NCBI GenBank assembly: GCA_018907035.1
Contig: JACCIC010000019.1
Coordinates: forward strand, 31,001-95,000
Direction: 5' to 3'
From: Sycobia sp. Sy_11
Lineage: Eukaryota > Arthropoda > Insecta > Hymenoptera > Epichrysomallidae
Length of the DNA stretch: 64,000 nt
A program made the position numbers and the translations under genes. Positions 26,696 to 38,200 of this stretch are shown piece by piece. Position 1 is the stretch's first letter. Each line of letters opens with the position of its first letter. A model generated the notes under the pieces. That model saw only the letters and a program-made list of their open reading frames with translations, had not been told where the DNA came from and did not search any database.

Positions 26696-28427
26696 CGCCG
26701 CCGCCGCCGCCGCTACTACAACAACAACTACTACTACTACTACTAAGTCGTCGAGAGGCCGAGTCGTCGTCGCCCAGGTCGAAGCGGCGTGCCGAGAGGG
26801 CGGCGGGGGCCGTCTCGTCGACGCCGGGGCAGCTAATAATGATACCTGCGGCGCGGGCCGGCTCGAGAATTTTCAATACCCAGCGGGGGACCTCGCTGTT
26901 TCTCCTCCTTCGATTTCTCGCGCACGCATAGACTTACGGGGATCCGTGCGCGCGTTCATTGCGCACGCTCGAGCGATTCGCTCGGGCGCTTTAGATTCGA
27001 GGGGCGATTGATTGCGCGCGTATGCCGTTCGCTCGTCATACCAGGGGATTCACGGGGTATGTATGTGCGCGCATACGTGCGGCTGTTAAGCGAGTCGACG
27101 AAAGGCCAATTGGATTCGGGAATTATATATATATATATATATACAGATACATATATACATATATCGTTACAGCTATAGTATAGAAGATTGGTAGTGTAAA
27201 ATTAAATAAAATTACTTAACAATCGGGAGCTTAATGAAGTGTATAGTAAAATTCTTTTTTTCTTTTCTTTTTTTTTTAATTATTTTATTTTAAATGGCCA
27301 AAATACAAATCTGGAACGAGAAGATTTGAATATATTTTCTACGCGTGCGATGAATTAGACGTTAATCACGAATAATCGCCAAAATTCCATTCGACTTGGC
27401 AAACCGATATTGCATTGCTACTAATTGAACATAAACAATCTTGTTTTCTTCTTCATTCCTTTACCAACGTATCAGTGGATGAGTAATTGATATAGAGTGG
27501 GTCGAGGCTCGAATTAAGAATTTTTAAAGAAATTTTAGGCGACGAATTGTGCGCGACGACGGCGTGGGTCCTACGATCGTCGAGTTATAAGGTACATTGA
27601 AAAAACGTTACATAATACAATTTTATTTAATAGGTTTTAGCGCGAGTTCGGAAGCTTTTTCTTTGCTCCTGGCAGAATTTACGGGCGAACGAAGCGAATA
27701 TGTCTTAGTATACGTGTAAATATAATTAAACTAGTAAAAAAAAAAAAAAAAAAAGAAGAAATTGTTTTCTCTCTACCGTGAAAACTGATAAATGTCGAGA
27801 CTGTTGTCGGATACATTATGGCAGATGTATCGGCTGCGCACATACGCAAGAAACGGTGTGTAGTCACGTAATCGGTATGACAATATTCGGCCCAGAAGGA
27901 AAAAAAATAAAGAAAAAAAAGACTATCCAAGTCCACCTTCGGACATGTTTATGGAATACGGCTCCCCGTTTAATCGCATGGAAAATTCATCGCGAGCGTG
28001 CATTTGTCAATGAAGTCCGACTCGTCTTCTTCTATCTCAGAAAGAAAAGAAAAAAACAATTTACGTTTAACAATAAAATTTAATATAAACGTTGAATTCG
28101 ACGCTATCGTGACTGTATACCTGGTTTCAAGTGTCAATTTCTGATCACCTATAGGCAATTGAGTCAACGTGGGTCACGCTAAGAAACGTAATTCCGGATT
28201 AGCAATAGATTATTCTAAACACTTGGTATTCTCTTTCGTATCAATCGGTACTCGAAAATATGCATAAGTCGATTATGGAAAATTTGCTAAAGATCCTTAA
28301 TTTAGTATATAGCGATACATTAATTTTACCCGAAAACCTTCGTAGTTTGCTTTTCGTTCAAGCTCCAATTTTTTAATATATTTATTTATTAAATTTTTTT
28401 TCTTTTATTAAGTCATGTAATTTTTTC

Positions 28428-28433
<6 letters not shown>

Positions 28434-28482
<49 letters not shown>
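28434..28482. repeat. (TA)n microsatellite
   Basis: About 49 bases of alternating TA bordering a GC-rich island. Confidence 0.95.
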
Positions 28483-28484
<2 letters not shown>

Positions 28485-28735
28485 GCGGAAATGCGCCCTC
28501 CTCGTCTTCCACTGAAATCCAACCGAGTCGCGCACCGCTACCGGCGATCTCGCCCTCGTCGTCGCGTCTTCCTCCCGGCATACACTCCATCCACTTGTTC
28601 GCGGGTGGCGCTCGGAACGGCGTTTTACTTCGTTTCGGTTCCGTGCAAGAAGCCCCGCGTATGGCTGACTCAATGACTTGCTGAAATAATAATTTCAACG
28701 TTGCTATCGCGTAAACCGGCGCAAGAGGTAAAAAA

Positions 28736-28766
<31 letters not shown>

Positions 28767-29087
28767 TCTTATAAAAAAAAAAAATGCATTTATATAAGAC
28801 GAAATGAATGAATTGGTCCCCGGCGGGTTTCGAGTCGACAATCGGCAACGGTGCGCGACGACGGCGAGCTCTTTCGCCCCCCCCCCCTCCGCGGTCCTAA
28901 GGATTGGGACTGGGACAAACGCGTCGCGGGATCTATTTGCGTTTTTTTTTTCCTCGAGTCGAACCCGCGCGAACGATAGGGGCAGGCCGGGGCCGGTTGT
29001 TCGGAAGTGAACCTCCAACTGAACCTCTGGCCCCACTCAATAATACAATTATACAAATTATCTTTCGTTGACGCCCTACTCTCTATT

Positions 29088-29089
<2 letters not shown>

Positions 29090-29122
<33 letters not shown>
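29090..29122. repeat. (TC)n microsatellite
   Basis: About 33 bases of alternating TC. On the minus strand this is a GAGA-type tract. Confidence 0.95.
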
Positions 29123-29126
<4 letters not shown>

Positions 29127-29197
29127 TTGGTCAAACGCTCCTTCGGGAAATTACCGGTCCGAATCTGGCCTACTTCAAGGTCTGCGGCTCTGCTGAC

Positions 29198-29202
<5 letters not shown>

Positions 29203-29257
<55 letters not shown>
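29203..29257. repeat. (TA)n microsatellite
   Basis: About 55 bases of alternating TA at the boundary between the GC-richer region and the AT-rich desert to the right. Confidence 0.95.
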
Positions 29258-31275
29258 TTAATATTCTGGAACAAATTCAGTTTGTTAAATCAAAATACTC
29301 AAAAATCATATTAATGATCAATATACACAGTATTCCGTAATAATATACTAATAAAAAAGAAAATTTGCTTGTAATTAGTCAATTTTCAGTTAATAAAAAT
29401 TGCGTATCAAAAATATGGAAACGCTCGAGTAACCTATTATATAACACGCGTTGTCTAAAAAATTTTAAAAAATAGTATATATTATGATTTTAATATGGCA
29501 CTTTTTGATAATTTCAATATTTGTTCAATGGTAAAGTTACGTTTTATTTGAGTATCGAGCTTAAAATTTCCAACTGTTACTAGATCTAGCTTTAGTTATG
29601 CTTCCATACTTTAACGCTCTCTCAGATTAATATATACTAAGACTAAGCAATCTGCATTAGATGCTGATGAGAGGACTATCAAAAGCCAATGGGTAATGGT
29701 GTGTATATATACATATATAGAAAAGTGAGAAAAAGAGGCAAATGAACTAATTTAAATTGTGCTTCAAAAAACATTTTCTTTGAAATATTGATTCCTGCAT
29801 GACTGTTTCTAAGTCTTATCTTATATATATATAAGAAAAACTTGAAGAGTGAAATTATAGATCAAAGTACAAAGTTCCAATGGGTATATTGAGTAATTTC
29901 CTATCACGTAGATTGCTTGCATGGGCATTAGAATAAATAAATGACCATTCGCGACCTACAGTTACCAAGTTTATGAATTGAGAGTCTATCATCAGCTATC
30001 GCTAGTAAAAAGAAGCTATATGTATAGCTATACTGTAAAAAAAATATCTTAAATTTAATACACTACGTTTTTTCATATTAATAAACAAATATTAATTTTC
30101 AAGTAGTACATTAATACATTTTCTAACCTAGTTACGAATGAAATTTGATTATATTTCTTAAATTTCGTATACTTAGATTAACTTATATTAAAACTAATTA
30201 GGCGATGAATATTAAAATATCAAATTAGTTATTTTAGTTTAAATGCACTCCTATTAAAATTCATTAATTTACGCACATCTAAATTCTATGCTTGTTTCTT
30301 CAATTGAACGTATGTCCATTAAAACGAAATATGCTATATGTACGTTAAATTTAAAATAGAATGGTAATCAATTTAATAAATATTTTTCAAGTTTAATTTT
30401 AATATTCTTATAAATTTCATATAATTATACGAAAAACAATTGATTAATATAACATTATTTAAAAATTTACTTAATTATTCTATAATTTACAAATTAACTG
30501 TACATATTCTGGGGTAAAAAATGTATTCATCATCTATACTTAAAATATATTTATTGTAATTAAAAGTATTTTAAAAATTACATATATGTTATTGTAATTA
30601 ATCTATAAGTATTTCGTTTATAAATTTTTTCAAAATTTCAAAAAATTTACATACTATCACATGAAAACATTTTTTTCTTTTTATTCCTAATAACTTTAAT
30701 TAAACATAAATGTAAGTATCAATATATTAATAAATGTTAATCCAAAGCATATTAAGTTTCAAATACGTACAGTAACTTTCATTGCTTTTTATTAATTCAC
30801 GATTAACAAACATTGTTTTTTAAAATAATTTAATATGCTGTGCATTAAAAATCTATTAAAAATGAAAATAAATTAAATTTTCTTACCAATTTTCATGATC
30901 GATAGAAACATTAATACAGATTAAATCAAATTGTGTCAATGTATTTTAGATTAATCTGAATTTTTGAAATTAATATAAGTGTAATCATATTTCGTAATCT
31001 TTCAAAATTATTCATATAGTAATATTCTTCGTTTGACGAACGAATTTCATCGTATATTTATATATTTATGTATTATTTTATATACATATGTAACGTAAAA
31101 TTTTGCAAAAATATTATGCGTTACGTATGTTAACTGGAAAAATCCAATTCCCTTATTATAGTTCATAAATTTTTAATTCTATAAATTTAATCAATCTATA
31201 AATTTACGATAAACAGTTAAGATAAAGATTTGTGGAGCGAAAAACAAGATTTCGAAAATTATTTCTTTGCAGATT

Positions 31276-31313
31276 GCGATCTTGTGAATGAACTTTCATT
31301 GTCGCAAGACCGC
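31276..31313 (+). other. Compact hairpin in AT-rich DNA
   Basis: GCGATCTTGTG pairs with the segment ending CGCAAGACCGC (one mismatch, one G-T pair). Inside it AATGAA pairs with TTCATT around a tiny loop. The stem is much richer in G+C than its surroundings, so it could be a structured RNA or regulatory element. No family was recognised. Confidence 0.35.
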
Positions 31314-31868
31314 GTTCACAAAATTATGTACACATAAGATTTAGAAATTGTAATAAACTGAAATCAATTTGCTTTGCTAGAGATTTTCAACAATTCGCGA
31401 TAAAAACAATACTAATAAATTCAATCGTCTTTGAAATTGCTTGAATATTTCTCTTTTTCTCTCTTTCTCGTGGTTAAAAGTGCTTTTAGAAATTCGAATT
31501 TTCACCGTTGTATGTATATATTGGACGGGAAGAAAGAAAGAAGTTCCCGAAAAATCATTCGTATCGTTTATCAAAATTAGTATTAATACGGAACTATTAT
31601 TCTATCATAATGATAAAATAATATAAGATTTTTAATTTATTCAACAATCTATGTTTTTATTTAATTTTACAGATGTATAACCTGAAAATTTATATACGTT
31701 TATTTCAATAAATAGCAATGCATAAATTTTATTCTGCACAAATGCAGTAAATTAAATTTGTAATTATATATAATAAAATTTAAATAAGTGCATTTAAATA
31801 ATGAACAATGGCAATTTCATAAAACTAATAAAACAAAAATTATTATAAAAAATCTAATTTGGTAATGC

Positions 31869-31873
<5 letters not shown>

Positions 31874-31925
<52 letters not shown>
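31874..31925. repeat. (TA)n microsatellite
   Basis: About 52 bases of alternating TA. Confidence 0.95.
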
Positions 31926-31929
<4 letters not shown>

Positions 31930-32776
31930 AGAAATGACTATATTTGACCTTGTTGTTTCTAGTCAATATGTTTTGCACTTTGTTAATAAATATTATTTTA
32001 TGAACAACACGTGTAATTTAAGCAGTTTTCTGACTAAAAATCGACCCTCCTGCAGAATAACTACGAACATTTTACACAATGTTCGGCGATTCTTTAGAAT
32101 ATCTATGTAACACCTATTGTCCATAATTATATTATATATACAAATATAGTTTTTTAAAGTTGAACTAACGCACTACAGATAATTTATCTTCGTTGATACT
32201 TTTGGTATACGTACCGATTATTTTATATATAACATATATTACACGTGCGAAATACAAATACTTACAAGATATAATTTTTCTAGATTTTTATTTTATTAGA
32301 TTTATATTGTTATAGCTTGACGAGTATCGACTGATTCTTGAATGGTTTTTCATCAAAAGAACTGAAATAAGTAAATTATCGTCATTTTGCCGCGAAAGAA
32401 AAAAAGGCCACTGTTATATTAATATATAGAAGATTTCTTCTTTCTTTTTCTTTTTTTTTTTTTAACATAGTAGCAATTGAAAGGCTGTATTCATAAATTA
32501 AGAATGTTATCAGACTCGATATATTTTTTAAAACGGAAAAGAGCACAATAATATATTGTATAGCGCGACCTCCCTTAGATCTCGCTTATTGTAAGGTACG
32601 ACAATATTTTAAGCCGATGTTATATATAAGCGAGTGGATAAAAGGATAATAAGAAATAAACCAAATTGCGCTATAGCTTAATTTTTAAATATACAAATAC
32701 GAAACGCATAATGTTGGCATTTTATTTTTTACTACAAATATAAACAGATATATACGCAAAAGGTAGAAACCTCGCT

Positions 32777-32779
<3 letters not shown>

Positions 32780-32842
<63 letters not shown>

Positions 32843-32928
32843 GATGTCTGGTGGTGCCTTTCTTCTAGAGCTACATGCATTCTGCAGCAAAGTTTGTAAA
32901 TGCTTATGAGAGCTTTTTTCAATTGCAA

Positions 32929-32973
<45 letters not shown>
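32780..32973. repeat. Pair of (TA)n microsatellites
   Basis: Two arrays, 32780-32833 and 32932-32973, separated by about 100 bases of ordinary sequence. Confidence 0.95.
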
Positions 32974-32975
<2 letters not shown>

Positions 32976-34012
32976 CGAGGTAAAGCGTCTGCGCAGAGGG
33001 CTGAAACGGCCGACTTTCGACGTTCATTAATTTTTCCAGTACACATATGACCTGAATCACGTGGCTCGAATTAATAAAATTTTCCTCGCTCGTTACTTCT
33101 CTTATTCGACGGAGCTTCGATTATACATTTTTACGACGAACCTGTGTATGTATGTTGTAAATAGACATAAGCGAATGGAAAGCTGAATTATTTTAATGGA
33201 AAATTTTCGTCTCAGTACTGTAAATAAAAACTCAATGCAAAATAATCAATGTTCTTTTTATATTATTTTCCCATCATATACTCCTATTTCTCCATTTATT
33301 TGTAATTACATCTTATTTTCTAGCGAGTGAAAAGTTATATTCACAAATGATATTAGAGCTATATAGATATATATAGTTGCAGTTTCAATTCGAAGCGATT
33401 TTATTTTAAGAAAATATTTTTGCCAAAAATTTTTTGATAAAATTATTAGACAGTTCAATATTTCGATATATAAGTATAATTTTAAATTAGTTTTTTATCA
33501 TCGACAAATGGAATTGAAATAACGACGAAATAAATTAAATTAAAATTTATTCTACATAAAAATGGCAATAGGGAACTGAAGCTTTTTTTTTAATTTATGA
33601 TTTGAACAATGGCTGATATTTAAATAAAAATTTACTTAACATTTGTAATTGTTTACGTATTCAGTGATTGATTAAATTTTTCTTAAGCCGTAATATTTAA
33701 TTCAAATGGATAACGGTATAATAGCGAGTAAGGATAGTATGTAATCAATGTAAATAAATATCACATAGCTTATGATGCACGTGTGTGTGTGTGCGTGTAT
33801 ACACACACACATAATGTCTGACACACGTGCTCTACAAGTGACAAGAGCTACTGCAGTTTGCACTTTGTAACTATAATCGTTATAGTATTTGTGTCTTGCC
33901 ACATGTTTCCTTCTCGTTCTTACCGTCTTATAGATTGTTTTAATTTTTTTTTTTTAATTTTTAATGTAATTTAATTTCGATTTCCTTTGTTTCATAGTAA
34001 TTTCCATTCCAG

Positions 34013-34058
34013 ATTCTACGGGGGTGATTATAAACAAGGACAGTCTGACTGTCCTTAA
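34013..34058 (+). pseudogene. Exon-like repeat, second copy of the 2810 segment
   Basis: An acceptor-like ttccag is followed by A TTC TAC GGG ... encoding FYGGDYKQGQSDCP and a stop at 34056-34058. The DNA matches 2803-2855, including ATAAACAAGGAC and CTGACTGTC. The tail AAGGACAG-TCTGA-CTGTCCTT forms an 8-base perfect stem. Not recognised. No convincing upstream exon is visible. Confidence 0.25.
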
Positions 34059-35202
34059 ATTAGTATCATATATTATTGTATCAAGACTGTAATGCAGATT
34101 AAAATATTTATTTATTTAATAAAGGCCTTATACTTATCTCCCAATTAAAACAAACGTGCTTTCTAGTATACACGACAAGTAAAAACGTCTAAATCATTTT
34201 TATCCAGCAGAGACCAATTCCATCCAATGAAAATTGAAAAAGCCTATGATCTATTAAATATTGAGGAAAAATACATAATATTTTTATTTCTGCAAAATTT
34301 GTCAAGAGAAAATCATAAATATAAAGATAGTCGGTGCCTTTATAATTGTTTCATTTCGTCTTTTCAATATTATTTATTAAATAAAAATTTTAAAATAAAA
34401 AAAATCAGTGGATTAAAAATATTTAATAAATTATTTTCAATTTATATTGCGATGTAATCTAGTTATTGATATAAAATCACAATTACTAATTAGACAATAC
34501 AAAAAAGTACGTAAAGTAAAAAAGAATCGTATATTGAGTGTGTCGATATGTGAAATGCGATATACTCGAAAATATATAGAATAACTTTTTATAAAGTTAT
34601 TGAAATGAAAAGATATAGTATATGTTATTAAGCTGAGTAATAAAACTTAAACCAAAGCTTAAAGCAGAGCTTAAACCAGCTTAAACCTGCTTAAACTGCA
34701 CCATGTCAAATTTTTGTTAAAAATAGTCATTTTTGTGATTTTTTTCTATCACTTTTATTTGTAATCAAGCGAAAAAAGATAAATAAGATAGAATTTTTTA
34801 TAAATCAATCCATGTCAATTATTTTTAATAATATTTTTCAATTTACTCAGTCGTATAAGCAAACAGACTTGTAACAATTAGGGGAAAAGTAACTAGTTAC
34901 GCCATATTCCAGTTCCATAACCTTACTCTCTCAAATTCCCTAGTGTTAGTAATTTTTCAATCCTCAAATTTAAAAATTGGTACACTTGATGACGCCATTA
35001 CTCGTTTTACTACGGTTTGAGCAGGTCAGTTTGGCGCGCAATAACAATACATGCATTTGTTATTAAATGATTCCAAAGTGAATGTCAATCATTAATCGTT
35101 TCAAAATAAAGTTTGTAATATCTATCCATAGCTATTAAAGTTTATTACGGAAAGTAAATGTTTATTAATAATTCCACTATCTAATACTGCTTATAACAAC
35201 TG

Positions 35203-38200
35203 ATGAATAATAACGCAGGAGTAAGTGTAACAACACGTAACTGTTATTTCAATAATAATCAAATGTAAAATTAAAAATAGAATTGATTTATCAAAAATAT
35301 ATTATATTTTTAAGAGAGATAACAAATTTTAACGCTTTTATTATTTATTATTTAAAACAGTTTTAATATGAGTTAGAAAATATACTTAATAATTTTTAAT
35401 TTATTAAAATATAAATTTTCTAGATTAATTTTGGTGATCTTAAAAAGCAAGAGCGTTATAAAAGACTTGAACGTGATTTAAAACTTGCGTTCGTTCAACA
35501 AATTGAACGAGTAAAGGCTTGTGATGAAAAAGTCTACTGCACCTCTCCTATTTGGCCAAGCTTATCAAGTATAAACGTAGATGGATTTGACAGTAGTGTT
35601 ACAAATAATAATTTACCACTACAAGTTTCAAGGGTTGGCAGTGAAGTAGTATCATCAAGCAGTAATCTTCGTAACGTGCTTCCTATGCATAAAAGGAATA
35701 TTAAACAGATTCCGATTGCAACTTCTAGTGTGAAAAGGCTTCCGATAAATAAATCTGATGAAGACTGTATTATTATGCCTCCCCCTACTTCTGACAATTT
35801 TAAAACTTATAAAAAAAAAGGATTGTCTAATATTAACTCTACAAATCTACAGAATGTACAAAAAAATAAAATAAGAGAATCCGATATTAAAGTAAATGAG
35901 CCAGAAATGTCATCCTTAGGTGCTCCTAATCTAATACATAAAAATAATGTTTCTTCAATACTAGATTCTCAAGAATTAAAAGGATATAGAACATTTACCA
36001 AATGGCGAATCCTTTTAAATGAACATGAACAATTAATTATAAAAGGAACTTTAGAATGGTATATTACCTTAAGCATTTATAAAAACATTTTTTTAACAAT
36101 TAAATATTTTGATGCACATATATATTTTAACTCCATTCATTTTATATTAATCATAAATAATGTTTATAATCTTAATAAAATATAGAATTTTAATACTAAA
36201 CATAATAATTAATTATATAGTGGCAAAATAGCTAGAAGTAAACCTGTGCTGCGAAGATTTACAAATACCAAAGTGGAATCCATATTTAAGCATACATACG
36301 TACTTATCGGTCATATAGTTGATGATAGAAATGGTAAGTATGAAAACTAATTTTTACAATTTTTATAATTATTTTTATATGTCTTTAACTGAAGGATAGA
36401 AAATATAATGTAATAATATATATAATAAATTATTATATATTGATATTTGATTAACAGAATTACCAGATTATGTTAGAGGAAAATTTCACAATGGATTTCC
36501 TGATGATTGGGAAAATGTTTATCAATTATGGAGAAAATATATATCAGAAGGATCAAATCCAACTTTTAGATGGCCTTTACCAATAAGTGATAGTGATGAT
36601 GATTTACATAGTGACATTACAGATTTTATCTATGTTAAAAATAAGCCTTTAAAAAGTATGGAAGAAGCACAATTTTCTAAATTTTCTTATAATATTTCAT
36701 CATCAGGTTACCACTCTAAACTCCAATCTGAAACTAATCAAAATTTAGATAAATCAAAAGAAGTAATGAATGAGCGACTATTAACAAATCAAAATATAAA
36801 TAAACTTGCTAATAATAATAGTCAAGATAATCACAGCTCTTTTGTTAAAGATAATAATATATATAATGGTGAATGTGAAATTGTAAATTGTTGTAAAGAA
36901 ACTTCCAATGCAAGTGCAAATATTTCTAACTCTAATTTGAAAAATACATCATTCTTATATGAAATCATACAAGAAGATAAATTAAGAATGATACTTTCCA
37001 GTCTTGGAGATAAGAACTGTCCACCTCAATATCTAGACAAATTTATTGAAATGATTGATTGTTTAAGATTTATTTTATCCTATATTCAAGATAAGAATGG
37101 AGAAACAAATACTAGTAAAGAAACTGCACCCTTCGCACAAAATCAAAGCCTAGGATGTAGAAATTGTAACAATACACTTTCATGTTCTGAAACACAAGAA
37201 GCTAATCTAAATGAAATGGTTAATGCAAGTATTGATAAAAAGACATGTCTTAATTATAAAAAAAGTTCAAAAAACCAAAAGCCATATGAAAATGGAGAAC
37301 ATATAGAATGTACAGAGTTACAAAATGATTTTAATCAGCATAAATTTGATAATATTGATAATAATGTAAATGAAACATCAACCAATGAAGCTTATATGGG
37401 TATCCCTAATGTAAATTTACATCTACTTATTCATAATAAATGTCCAAGATCTGAAAGATATGAATATAGAAGAAATCGCTGTAAAAATAGAAAAAATATA
37501 CAAAATGAAGAAAAAGATTGTATAATTGATGATCAAAAGCACAATTCCTACTCTAGCTCGTGTGATACCGATAATCATCTGGACATAAAATACCAAGAAA
37601 ATAAAAGTCCTATGGTGAACAAAAGATTTTCAAAGAAATATGTGACAAAAGATTCAACGAAGGAAAATGACAAACAAGGTTGTACAAAAATATATGAGTA
37701 TCTATTTTTCTTATTTCAATTTATTAAGAGTTCAATTCTTTTATAAAAATAATTTAATTAAAAAATCTTTAGGTGAATTACTTTTGACTCCTACTAAATT
37801 AGCATCCAATGCTGCAATAAAACAACTACCTATTATAAAAAGTTCAATACCTGTTAATATTGATTTAAAACGTCCACTGAGAAATCAACTAAATACTGAC
37901 ATCAGCTTTGTTGATGATGAAGTTCCAAAAAAAATTCAAGTAATTAAATATTAATAATTCAAGTTTATTTAAATGTGAAATATGTACGTTATATTATTAA
38001 CAATTCTGTAAATTTTTTTTTTTATAGAGAACATTTAGTACTGGTAGCAATAGCAGTAACAACAAAAAAGAAGAAAATTTTAGTGAAGATGTGCAAAAAC
38101 ATCCTTTTCTGACTTATGATTCTGAAGATTTTTTAAGCGAAGACATGGATGCCAAAGAACAGGTAAATCCACTATTAAATTATACATGACTTAATTCTAT

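Larger units (their letters stand above)
26611..29300 (+). other. 3'UTR-like and GC-rich downstream DNA; no gene recognised
   Basis: Directly after the ZDHHC stop comes a triplet-rich tract (CTG, CCG, CTA units, about 26637-26745) and GC-rich DNA to about 27120. A first plausible AATAAA lies near 27205. Further right are (TA)n arrays at 28434-28482 and 29203-29257, a GAA run (about 28738-28765), GC-rich islands at 28490-28660 and 28810-29035, and a (TC)n tract at 29090-29122. Open frames over these are driven by composition and simple repeats. Confidence 0.5.
29258..35202. other. AT-rich intergenic desert
   Basis: Nearly 6 kb without a recognisable gene. It contains (TA)n arrays at 31874-31925, 32780-32833 and 32932-32973, a GC-containing hairpin at 31276-31313, a copy of the exon-like repeat at 34013-34058, and an imperfect AGCTTAAA tandem run at about 34650-34692. 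The last few hundred bases hold the unknown promoter of the KNL2 gene. Confidence 0.6.

Noticed and set aside
26577..26876. Minus-strand Ser/Gly-rich frame
   Set aside because: Driven by the CTG/CCG/CTA triplet tract in what is best read as ZDHHC 3'UTR.
34227..34457. 76-residue frame MKIEKAYDLLNIEEKYIIF
   Set aside because: AT-rich, Lys/Ile/Phe/Asn composition as expected by chance in this DNA, with no homology recognised.
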